Positions 1 through 4,885 of a DNA stretch of 5,955 bases are shown here, one piece after another. The stretch covers positions 1 to 5,955 of the forward strand of contig JAUVNV010000165.1 of assembly GCA_030599515.1 (NCBI GenBank), given 5' to 3'. The position numbers were made by a program, and so were the translations under genes. How positions within the stretch are numbered: position 1 is the first letter of the stretch; every line of letters begins with the position of its first letter. This stretch comes from Acidimicrobiia bacterium (lineage in GTDB: Bacteria; Actinomycetota; Acidimicrobiia; Spongiisociales; UBA5794). Below the pieces are notes generated by a model. It saw only the letters and a list, made by a program, of their open reading frames with translations, was not told where the DNA came from and searched no databases.

Positions 1-125
1 AGTCCGGTGACACCCGGCCCGAACGAACACGTCACGTTCGATACGGCGACCTTCTGACCGAACCACTTCGAGACGTCGTCGACCTCGACGGTGGGGGATT
101 CGACGAGAGCAGGATTCGACGTCAC
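1..125 (-). CDS. ABC transporter ATP-binding protein, N-terminal fragment (runs off the left edge)
   Basis: Only the first 41 codons are inside the window. They read from a GTG at 125-123 and contain VEVDDVSKWFGQKVAVSNVT followed by CSFGPGVTG. This is the usual first beta strand, A-loop aromatic (Trp/Phe at residues 21-22) and lead-in to the Walker A loop of an ABC ATPase. Walker A itself would lie just past the edge. The GTG start is supported by a GGAGG ribosome binding site 5 nt upstream and by a 4-bp GTGA overlap with the stop of the permease gene before it, so the two are probably translationally coupled. By context it is the second nucleotide-binding subunit of an ABC-2 type export system, perhaps paired with a second permease outside the window. 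The substrate cannot be told. Confidence 0.8.
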   Translation of the reverse strand, partial: MTSNPALVESPTVEVDDVSKWFGQKVAVSNVTCSFGPGVTG

Positions 126-1015
126 ATGATCCTCCGGTACCGCCACACCACGATTGTTGACGAAACGCCGGCAACCACCAGGACCACGACGAGTGACACC
201 CACGGGTCGAAGCCGGTGCGCGCCACGACGAGGTCGCTTGATCCGACCCGGCCGAAGATCCAGTCGCTGACCTGGGTTGGATGCTCGGCGAGGCCCAGAA
301 GTGCCGCGAAGCGATGGCCCGGCACGCCGGTCGCTTCCACGAGTGCCGCTGCGAGTGCAGTTCCTACGAGCATGACGCCGAAGAAGATGCCGGTCGCGGC
401 GGCCTTGCGTGAGGCGATGGTTGAGATCAGCAGTCCAACGGGGGCGTACGCAAGCGCGTACACCGCGGCCGCGGCGAGGATCCTCGGGATCTCATCTGCG
501 TTCGTTCCAAGGGCTCTGAAGAAGCCGTCCGATGACAAAGCAGCGAACCCGACGTACATGAGGACTTGCGGGATGAGCATGAACCCGGCGATCACGGTGA
601 GGAGCGAGGCTGTTCGGGTCCCCACGTAGTCGTCGGGTCGGAGCGGTCGAGACGAGTACACCGCTAACACGCCTTCCCGTCGATCGGGGATGAGCAGCTC
701 CGGGGCGCCGAGTGCCACGAATAGCAGCACGACGCTGGCTGTGATGCCGAAATACTCGGCGTGGCTTCCGAACGGCGATTCCGCTTCCGGTGCGAACGTC
801 GACAGGAGGAAGGCGAACCCTACGAAGACCAGCGCCGGGAGGATCGCGAAGATGACGAGAAGCCACGGGAGGATCTTCTTCCGTGCCCGTCGATGGATGC
901 CGAGGACCCGGAACAGGCCATCGCGATACGTGGTGGCGATCGCACCGCGCCGGCCACGGCGTTCGCCCTCGTGTGGCGCGTAACCGAGGTCGAAGACGAC
1001 GCCACGTTCGGTCAT
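122..1015 (-). CDS. ABC-2 type transporter permease
   Basis: This 297-residue membrane protein is the likely transmembrane subunit of the ABC exporter formed with the ATPase encoded just upstream. About six hydrophobic segments are visible, near residues 48-74, 88-110, 133-158, 176-198, 205-227 and 270-291. The N-terminal 47 residues are cytoplasmic and basic (a run of Arg/Lys at 42-47 precedes the first segment). The soluble loop with GVLAVYSSRPLRPDDYVGTR (residues 115-134) is of the kind that contacts the ATPase in ABC-2 permeases. The ATG start at 1015 overlaps the TGA of the ATPase gene by 4 bp (ATGA) and has a strong GGAGGGGAG site 6 nt upstream. Its own stop overlaps the GTG of the next ATPase. 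The family assignment is firm, but nothing in the sequence identifies the exported compound. Confidence 0.85.
   Translation of the reverse strand: MTERGVVFDLGYAPHEGERRGRRGAIATTYRDGLFRVLGIHRRARKKILPWLLVIFAILPALVFVGFAFLLSTFAPEAESPFGSHAEYFGITASVVLLFVALGAPELLIPDRREGVLAVYSSRPLRPDDYVGTRTASLLTVIAGFMLIPQVLMYVGFAALSSDGFFRALGTNADEIPRILAAAAVYALAYAPVGLLISTIASRKAAATGIFFGVMLVGTALAAALVEATGVPGHRFAALLGLAEHPTQVSDWIFGRVGSSDLVVARTGFDPWVSLVVVLVVAGVSSTIVVWRYRRIM
131..135 (-). promoter_or_regulatory. Ribosome binding site of the second ABC ATPase gene
   Basis: On the minus strand GGAGG lies 5 nt before the GTG at 125-123, inside the last codons of the permease gene. It decides the GTG start, because the ATG two bases upstream (127-125) is followed at once by a stop. 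Confidence 0.75.
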
Positions 1016-1920
1016 GTTTCGCTCCCCTCCAGGAACACGTCCTCGAGGCTCGTCGCTTTCGGCCCCAGCGAGCGCATGCCGTTCCCGGTTGCGGCGAGAG
1101 CATCTCGGACGAGCCGGAACGGGTCGTCATCGGACGATGACACGAGCAGGCGTGAACCGCCGGCATCGATAGTTGCTCCTGCCGCCGTCAGGTGCTCGAC
1201 GACGGCCGAGACGTCTCCGAGCACGTCAACCGACACGACGTCCGCGTCCACGAGGTGCGACAACGGGCCCGATCGCAGCACCCGACCGCCATCGAGCATC
1301 AGGACCCGGTCACAGGTTCGTTCGATATCACCGAGAACGTGGGAGGACACGAGCACGTTGATCCCGAATCCGCCGAGCCGCGAGATCAGTTCGAGCATCT
1401 CCTCTCGACCTTCAGGGTCAAGGCCGGCCGTCGGTTCGTCGAGGAAGACGAGTTCCGGATCGTGGACGATTGCCTGGGCGAGCTTCGTTCGCTGTTTCAT
1501 GCCGGTCGAGAAGCCACCCAGCGGTCGGAATCGCTCCTCTTCGAGGCCAACCAGTGTCAGAACGTCGGAGGATCTCTGTCGAGCGGCGTTTTGCGGAAGC
1601 CCGGCGAGACCGGCCGCGTAGATGATGAACTCCGATGCGCTCACGTCGAGCGGCAGGCAGTCGTCCTCAGGCATGTATCCAATCCGCGAACGAATGTCGA
1701 GCATGTCTTTGGTCGTATCGAACCCCAGAACCGTTGCCGATCCGGTGGTGGGTCGGAGGATGCCGAGCAGGATCTTGATGAGGGTTGTTTTCCCCGCACC
1801 GTTCGCTCCGACCAGCCCGATCCGACCAGGGGGCAGGTCAAATTCGACACCGTGCAGCGCCACGATGGAGCCGTAGGCATGCCCGAGATCGCGAGCCGAG
1901 AGGATCGGTGTGTCGTTCAT
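1012..1920 (-). CDS. ABC transporter ATP-binding protein (ABC-2 exporter type)
   Basis: This 302-residue ATPase powers the exporter whose permease follows it. In order it shows an A-loop tyrosine (Tyr16), Walker A GANGAGKT (38-45), a Q-loop region reading GYMPED (81-86), the signature STGMKQR (138-144, a variant of LSGGQ), Walker B LVFLDEP (157-163) with catalytic Glu162, the D-loop AGLD (165-168), and the H-loop His194 in SSH. Residues from about 215 to 302 form the C-terminal extension common in single-domain ATPases of ABC-2 drug or lipid exporters. The ATG at 1920 is the only standard start after the in-frame stop at 1965-1963; only a weak GGGA lies upstream. A 42-nt gap separates it from the EamA gene upstream. 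All catalytic motifs are intact, so it should be active. The substrate is unknown. Confidence 0.92.
   Translation of the reverse strand: MNDTPILSARDLGHAYGSIVALHGVEFDLPPGRIGLVGANGAGKTTLIKILLGILRPTTGSATVLGFDTTKDMLDIRSRIGYMPEDDCLPLDVSASEFIIYAAGLAGLPQNAARQRSSDVLTLVGLEEERFRPLGGFSTGMKQRTKLAQAIVHDPELVFLDEPTAGLDPEGREEMLELISRLGGFGINVLVSSHVLGDIERTCDRVLMLDGGRVLRSGPLSHLVDADVVSVDVLGDVSAVVEHLTAAGATIDAGGSRLLVSSSDDDPFRLVRDALAATGNGMRSLGPKATSLEDVFLEGSET
1022..1030 (-). promoter_or_regulatory. Ribosome binding site of the ABC permease gene
   Basis: GGAGGGGAG on the minus strand sits 6 nt before the ATG at 1015-1013 and lies inside the 3' end of the ATPase gene. Together with the ATGA overlap it fixes the permease start. 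Confidence 0.75.
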
Positions 1921-1962
1921 GACGGTCCCATGCTTGCAGGTCCGAGGACCCGGCGGGAGTGT

Positions 1963-2862
1963 TCAATCCGGTAGTGCGAGGGCTCGGGTTCGGCCGGCAC
2001 GATCTGTGATCACCATCCCGGTGAGGATCAGCGCACCTCCGATCACGATGCCGGTCTCGATGTGTTCACCGAGCAGGACGACTCCGCCGATCAGCGACAC
2101 GAGGGGGACGAGATAGCCGATGAGCGCGACGGTCGTGGCCGGTGTCGATTGGAGCAAGCGGTAGTAGAGGTAGAACGGCAGGAACGTCGACGCGACCGCC
2201 ATGTAGAGGATGAGTGCCCATCCGGGAGCGGTGAGCGAGTGGGGGATCCCTTCGAAGAACAGCATCGCCGGGATCAGCACCACCGCCGACAGCGAGAATT
2301 GGATCCCGGTGATCTCGATCGGGTCGTATCGACCGGCGTACCGTTTCGCATAGGCTCCCGCGTACCCGATCGCCACGACCGAGATGAGAGCGAGGACCGC
2401 TGCGATGAGAGGCCTCCCGTCGTCCCCGAGGCCGGAATCGCCCGAGATGAGGAGCGCCGCGACCCCGCTGAATCCGATGAACAACCCGGCGAGCTTGCCA
2501 CGGGTGAGTCGCTCATTGTCGAGCATGAAGTTGGCGTACACGGCGGTCGAGAGGGGAATGAGCGCGGCGAAGAGACCGACGAATCCGGCCGACGCCTGCT
2601 CGTAGGCGAATGTGAAGAGAACGTACGGGATGAGGAGGTTCGTGACCGCCATGACGATCCCCACCTTCAGGGTGGGACGATCCGGGAGACGGAGTCCCTT
2701 CATGGCGAGAAGTGCGATGACGAGGAGTGCGGCGATGACGACCCGAAGAGCGACGATCGTCCATGGCCCGGCGCCTTCTCCAAGCGCTGCGCGAACGGCG
2801 ATGCCGCCGGTGCCCCACCCGACGGCGGCGACGACAAGAACGGCCCACGTTGAGCGGTTCAC
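1963..2862 (-). CDS. EamA/DMT-superfamily permease (10-TM drug/metabolite transporter)
   Basis: This 299-residue integral membrane protein has ten hydrophobic segments, near residues 5-27, 34-54, 66-86, 93-113, 122-140, 151-171, 184-204, 212-234, 241-263 and 269-287. They form two repeats of five, the layout of EamA proteins. The second repeat ends with the family-typical LLGEHIETGIVIGGALILTG (263-282), including the conserved Glu266. The first repeat shows the WGTGGIAVRAAL motif near residues 16-27. Members export amino acids, metabolites or drugs across the cytoplasmic membrane, and the substrate here cannot be assigned. The start is a GTG at 2862, only 7 nt after the stop of the LPFTG gene. 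No good ribosome binding site is seen, so translational coupling is likely. Confidence 0.9.
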   Translation of the reverse strand: MNRSTWAVLVVAAVGWGTGGIAVRAALGEGAGPWTIVALRVVIAALLVIALLAMKGLRLPDRPTLKVGIVMAVTNLLIPYVLFTFAYEQASAGFVGLFAALIPLSTAVYANFMLDNERLTRGKLAGLFIGFSGVAALLISGDSGLGDDGRPLIAAVLALISVVAIGYAGAYAKRYAGRYDPIEITGIQFSLSAVVLIPAMLFFEGIPHSLTAPGWALILYMAVASTFLPFYLYYRLLQSTPATTVALIGYLVPLVSLIGGVVLLGEHIETGIVIGGALILTGMVITDRAGRTRALALPD

Positions 2863-2869
2863 GCGTCGT

Positions 2870-3319
2870 TCAGTCTCGTGTGGCCCGGAGCAGGGACGTT
2901 CCGAAACCGACCAGTGCCAGACCGGCGATGGCGACTACAGCGAGCTGGTCTCGCTGACCAGTGAAGGGGAGTTCCTCTGGAGCCGCTGAAGTGGTTGGGG
3001 CGACGTCGCCGGTGTAGGCGATCGACGCCGTCTGGCCGGCCTCGAGCGTGCCGACGGTCCAGAATGCTCCGTCGAAGGTGCCCACCGTGATCTCGGTCAC
3101 CGTCATGATCGGATACTCGACCATCCGAAGATTACGCGGAGCGATATCGATGGGGCTACCGGTGGTGTTAGTGATCACCCGCTCGAAGTCCGCATGCGTG
3201 AAATCGTCGGTGGGCGACATGCTGCTGGTTTCGACGATCCCGTCCTCGAGAGCGAGAGCCGGGACGGCGAGAACGAACAGAGCGAGCACCGTCCCGAGCA
3301 GCGTGACGGATGTCCTCAT
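2870..3319 (-). CDS. Small secreted protein with DUF11-like beta domain and C-terminal LPFTG sortase signal
   Basis: This 149-residue protein is probably exported and attached to the cell wall by a sortase. Residues 1-23 form a signal peptide (MRTS, then a hydrophobic core ending PALA), with cleavage likely after ALA at 21-23. Residues 41-106 look like a single DUF11-type beta-sandwich repeat: ITNTTG near 49, then GTFDGAFWTVGTLEAGQTAS at 80-99. A Pro/Thr/Ala/Glu spacer leads to LPFTG (117-121), a hydrophobic stretch (126-144) and a short Arg-containing tail (RATRD), the full sortase signal layout. A TTG at 3358 would add 13 residues, but the ATG at 3319 is preferred: it has GGAGAGGA 8 nt upstream and puts the signal peptide at the very start. 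No sortase gene is in the window. Function is unknown, and a wall-surface or adhesion role is only a guess. Confidence 0.82.
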   Translation of the reverse strand: MRTSVTLLGTVLALFVLAVPALALEDGIVETSSMSPTDDFTHADFERVITNTTGSPIDIAPRNLRMVEYPIMTVTEITVGTFDGAFWTVGTLEAGQTASIAYTGDVAPTTSAAPEELPFTGQRDQLAVVAIAGLALVGFGTSLLRATRD

Positions 3320-3327
3320 CGTTTCCG

Positions 3328-3335
3328 TCCTCTCC
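3328..3335 (-). promoter_or_regulatory. Ribosome binding site of the LPFTG-protein gene
   Basis: GGAGAGGA on the minus strand lies 8 nt before the ATG at 3319-3317. It supports that ATG over the upstream TTG at 3358-3356. Confidence 0.6.
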
Positions 3336-3414
3336 AGCCACGCACGACGTACCGCCAAAACGACGTGGTCTCGCCAGATGGCTGCCCCCCTGCGTCGTCG
3401 CTGCGCTCCTCCGC

Positions 3415-3441
3415 GTCCCCCCGTTCTTCGCCCGGGGGGAC
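3415..3441. repeat. Perfect 9-bp inverted repeat with 9-nt loop
   Basis: GTCCCCCCG (3415-3423) is exactly complementary to CGGGGGGAC (3433-3441). There is no T-run after it on either strand, so it is not a typical intrinsic terminator. A second C6 run lies at 3385-3390. It falls inside the in-frame tail described at 3316-3477, and may simply reflect GC-rich coding sequence. Confidence 0.5.
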
Positions 3442-3459
3442 AGGTTTGGGCTCGGTGGT

Positions 3460-3493
3460 GGTACCGGGTACTGAGTACTAAGTACCCGGTAAC
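3460..3493. repeat. 34-bp near-perfect palindrome containing the TAG of the HTH gene
   Basis: The two 17-nt arms (3460-3476 and 3477-3493) pair at 15 of 17 positions, with an uninterrupted 11-bp core (TACCGGGTACT at 3462-3472 against 3481-3491). It overlaps the TACTGAG/TACTAAG heptamer array, and the stop codon at 3478-3480 is in its centre. No T-run follows, so a terminator role is uncertain. Confidence 0.65.
3466..3489. repeat. Heptamer array TACTGAG / TACTAAG / TACCCGG
   Basis: Three 7-bp units in register start at 3469, 3476 and 3483, with increasing divergence. The 13-mer GGGTACTGAGTAC at 3466-3478 recurs exactly at 3849-3861 in the linker of the same gene. The middle unit differs from the first by G to A at 3480, the base that creates the TAG. 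Confidence 0.6.
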
Positions 3494-4200
3494 GCTCCAG
3501 CCTGTTCCTGTCTTGCTACTTGTGTATTGCTACGTGGGGCTTGTCGCATCTGAGCCAACCGTTCCCGCAGGAACTTCGCCTCCGTCTCCGCCTTCCCCGC
3601 TCTCTCCCTGGCTTCGGCGAGTTGCTGGCCGGCCTCATGGAGGTTCCCCAACTGGTTCAGCATCTTGTTCCAGGCATCGACAGGAACGAGCATGGTTGTG
3701 CCGACTTCGTCGGTATCGCCGGCTTCGCCGGCGGTAGTCGGTAGTCGGTAGTCGGTAGTCGGTACAGCGTCAGCAGGCCGTTCCGGGGAGTCGGCCTCAC
3801 GTTCGGGCTGGTGGCTGGCAGCTGGCAGCTGGTAGCTCTCCTCAGGCTGGGTACTGAGTACCGGTTCGGTCTTGGAGCTTGCAGCTTGCGGCTTAGAGCT
3901 GGCCGGCGTCTCCGCGAGATCCCTTCCCAGGGTCCTTGCGCGCGACCTCACCGACCCCATCTCGAGCATTCTCAGGGTCTGTTCGCCGTCGGACTCGAGG
4001 TATGAGACGACGGAGTCGCGTCGGCACCACTTCCGGAGGGTGTTGATCGGGATCCCGGTCTCTTCCGAGACCTCGCGGAGAGTTCGCCAGTCCTCGTCCG
4101 GACCGGGCGTCCTGCGCTGCTGGGACACGGCCGGTCGGCCGCGTCGACGATCGCGCGACTCACGAATCGCCTCCGTCTCCCACCTATTTGCAGCCTCCAT
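3478..4200 (-). CDS. Helix-turn-helix (MerR/excisionase-like) protein with repeat-built linker and coiled coil; likely truncated at a TAG
   Basis: The 240-residue reading starts at ATG 4200 and is not a family I can name. Residues 1-36 are charged. Residues 38-62 (TLREVSEETGIPINTLRKWC within it) are a clear helix-turn-helix, followed by a wing-like stretch to about 80. Residues 97-167 are a Pro/Ser/Thr/Gln-rich linker, much of it encoded by 7-bp tandem repeats. Residues 172-220 (VPVDAWNKMLNQLGNLHEAG onwards) form a predicted coiled coil with Leu/Ala heptads, suggesting a dimer. Upstream extension of the frame to 4536 is rejected because it lies antisense to the conserved rpiB gene. Divergent placement next to the BMC operon makes it a candidate local DNA-binding regulator, by inference only. 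The TAG at 3480-3478 lies inside a repeat, and the frame continues meaningfully beyond it (see the entry for 3316-3477), so this is probably a shortened product. Confidence 0.75.
   Translation of the reverse strand: MEAANRWETEAIRESRDRRRGRPAVSQQRRTPGPDEDWRTLREVSEETGIPINTLRKWCRRDSVVSYLESDGEQTLRMLEMGSVRSRARTLGRDLAETPASSKPQAASSKTEPVLSTQPEESYQLPAASHQPEREADSPERPADAVPTTDYRLPTTAGEAGDTDEVGTTMLVPVDAWNKMLNQLGNLHEAGQQLAEARERAGKAETEAKFLRERLAQMRQAPRSNTQVARQEQAGALPGT
3513..3533. repeat. Heptamer array TTGCTAC (2 exact units around a diverged one)
   Basis: TTGCTAC occurs at 3513-3519 and 3527-3533, with TTGTGTA between, so the spacing is exactly two 7-bp periods. It encodes part of the tail after the coiled coil of the HTH protein. 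Confidence 0.5.
3733..3764. repeat. Perfect heptamer array GGTAGTC, 4.6 copies
   Basis: Four exact GGTAGTC units start at 3733, 3740, 3747 and 3754 and are followed by a partial GGTA. It lies in the coding sequence of the HTH protein and encodes VPTTDYRLPTT on the minus strand. As 7 is not a multiple of 3, gain or loss of one unit would shift the reading frame. Confidence 0.9.
3810..3837. repeat. Heptamer array GGCAGCT, about 3-4 copies
   Basis: Two exact GGCAGCT units (3817-3823, 3824-3830) are flanked by GGTAGCT (one mismatch, 3831-3837) and GGTGGCT (two mismatches, 3810-3816). It encodes SYQLPAASHQP in the linker of the HTH protein. Confidence 0.75.
3876..3900. repeat. Heptamer array AGCTTGC, 2 exact units plus decayed copies
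   Basis: AGCTTGC occurs at 3876-3882 and 3883-3889, then a decayed GGCTTAG and a partial AGCT. It encodes the SSKPQAASSK stretch at the start of the linker of the HTH protein. Confidence 0.65.
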
Positions 4201-4207
4201 GGCATTC

Positions 4208-4213
4208 AGGGTA
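4208..4213 (-). promoter_or_regulatory. Possible -10 element for the HTH gene (leaderless)
   Basis: TACCCT on the minus strand (a TANNNT match) ends 7 nt before the ATG at 4200, which would place the transcript start at or next to the start codon. No ribosome binding site is seen before this ATG, in keeping with a leaderless message. No clear -35 is visible. Confidence 0.3.
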
Positions 4214-4253
4214 GTGGTTATGCACGATGCCGGTTCGGTCGCGCCCACACTCC

Positions 4254-4259
4254 TAGGAT
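4254..4259 (+). promoter_or_regulatory. Possible -10 element of the BMC operon
   Basis: TAGGAT fits the actinobacterial TANNNT -10 pattern and lies 29 nt before the rpiB ATG, giving a predicted start near 4266 and a short leader containing GGGA at 4277-4280. A recognisable -35 is lacking, so a regulator or another sigma factor may be needed. Confidence 0.4.
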
Positions 4260-4265
4260 GGCGTT

Positions 4266-4275
4266 TGTCGCGACA
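4266..4275. promoter_or_regulatory. Perfect palindrome TGTCGCGACA at the predicted operon start
   Basis: This 10-bp perfect palindrome lies at the predicted transcript start of the BMC operon and upstream of its ribosome binding site, where an operator could act. No second copy was noticed in this intergenic region, so an operator role is a guess. Confidence 0.25.
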
Positions 4276-4288
4276 TGGGAATCGGCAT

Positions 4289-4885
4289 ATGCCAGAAACA
4301 CCGCCACAACTCGAGGACGAGGTCAGGGATCTCGTTCGCAACATCGTGACCGGGGTTCTCGACGATGCCGGGCGCATCCCGCCGCTGCCCGAGCGCGAAG
4401 CGCCGCCGTCACCGACCGGCGAAGGAGCAACGATCGCCGTCGGGTCCGACCACGGTGGCTTTGCGCTGAAGGAGCGACTGGCGTTCAGGCTCAAGGAGAC
4501 GGGCCACGACGTCCACGACTGCGGGACCGATTCCACCGAGGCCGTCGACTATCCCGATTACGCACATGAGGTCGCCCGCCTGGTCGCCGACGGCACCTGC
4601 CGGTGGGGGATCATCGTTGACGGAGCAGGCATCGGGTCCGCGATCGTCGCCAACAAGGTACCCGGCGTGCGTGCAGCCCTCTGCTACGACCTCTCGACCG
4701 CCCGCAACAGCCGTGAACACAACCACGCCAACGTTCTCACGCTCGGTGCCGGACTCATCGGGGCGAACCTCGCGTGGCAGATCGTCGAGGAGTGGCTCGC
4801 TACGCCGTGGGGCGAGGGGCGCCACGCAGCAAGAGTCGACAAGATCATGAAGATCGAGAACCGATACGCCGGAGGGCCCACGTGA
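4289..4885 (+). CDS. rpiB: RpiB/LacAB-family sugar-phosphate isomerase with N-terminal encapsulation-like helix
   Basis: The 198-residue protein has a RpiB core from about residue 48: IAVGSDHGGFALKERL (49-64), DYPDYAHEVA (87-96), GAGIGSAIVANKVPGVRAAL (112-131) and the EHNHANVLTLG region (143-153). The C-terminal GEGRHAARVDKI also fits the family. The family interconverts ribose 5-phosphate and ribulose 5-phosphate or related sugar phosphates. Unusually, the position of the catalytic Cys of E. coli-type enzymes (CGTGIG) is Asp111 here (DGAGIG), so the base may be different. The first 47 residues are extra: an amphipathic helix (EDEVRDLVRNIVTGVLDDAG, 9-28) and a Pro-rich linker, typical of cargo addressed to a BMC lumen. 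The ATG at 4289 is chosen for the GGGA 9 nt upstream and the promoter position. The TGA overlaps the deoC GTG. Confidence 0.88.
   Translation: MPETPPQLEDEVRDLVRNIVTGVLDDAGRIPPLPEREAPPSPTGEGATIAVGSDHGGFALKERLAFRLKETGHDVHDCGTDSTEAVDYPDYAHEVARLVADGTCRWGIIVDGAGIGSAIVANKVPGVRAALCYDLSTARNSREHNHANVLTLGAGLIGANLAWQIVEEWLATPWGEGRHAARVDKIMKIENRYAGGPT
4871..4876 (+). promoter_or_regulatory. Ribosome binding site of deoC
   Basis: GGAGGG lies 5 nt before the GTG at 4882, inside the end of rpiB. It supports this GTG over the far upstream ATG at 4774 in the same frame. Confidence 0.75.

Larger units (their letters stand above)
3316..3477 (-). pseudogene. Severed C-terminal part of the HTH/coiled-coil gene (in frame beyond a TAG)
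   Basis: Directly after the TAG at 3480-3478 the same minus-strand frame stays open for 53 codons. It begins YSVPGTTTEPKPVPPGEERG, is acidic in the middle (GDAEERSDDAGG), and ends SFWRYVVRGWRGRKR followed by TGA at 3318-3316. That TGA overlaps the ATG of the LPFTG gene as ATGA, the same junction type used elsewhere in this gene group. An aromatic/basic tail and a coupled stop are hard to get by chance, so this looks like the original C-terminus of a protein of about 294 residues. A single C-to-T change (CAG to TAG on the minus strand) would explain the stop; the neighbouring repeat copy has the base that would give Gln. Alternatives are a sequencing error in the source assembly, stop-codon readthrough, or a natural intergenic region. 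Confidence 0.6.

Noticed and set aside
1653..1679. Glu in place of Gln in the Q-loop region (GYMPED) of the ABC ATPase as a defect
   Set aside because: Many ATPases of ABC-2 exporters have Glu at this place, and all other catalytic motifs are intact.
1939..1950. Inverted repeat GGTCC-GA-GGACC between the EamA and ATPase genes as a terminator or operator
   Set aside because: The arms are 5 bp with a 2-nt loop too tight for a stable hairpin, there is no T-run, and the match is short enough to be chance.
1192..1974. Plus-strand frame of 260 codons opposite the ABC ATPase
   Set aside because: It is a shadow of a gene with all ABC motifs intact, and it has no ribosome binding site or domain.
2062..2853. 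Plus-strand frame of 263 codons opposite the EamA gene
   Set aside because: Composition is almost entirely Arg/Asp/Glu/Gly, typical of the antisense of a membrane-protein gene in GC-rich DNA.
3385..3441. Structured leader or riboswitch formed by the C6/G6 runs before the LPFTG gene
   Set aside because: No known riboswitch consensus was recognised. The stretch is better explained as the coding tail of the HTH gene, which reads in frame through it.
3733..3900. CRISPR array
   Set aside because: The repeats are 7 bp and contiguous with no unique spacers, so they are simple tandem repeats.
4201..4536. N-terminal extension of the HTH protein reading frame by 112 residues
   Set aside because: It runs antisense through the conserved rpiB gene and is Ser/Pro/Arg-rich with no domain. 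The ATG at 4200 gives a compact protein and lies behind a plausible promoter.
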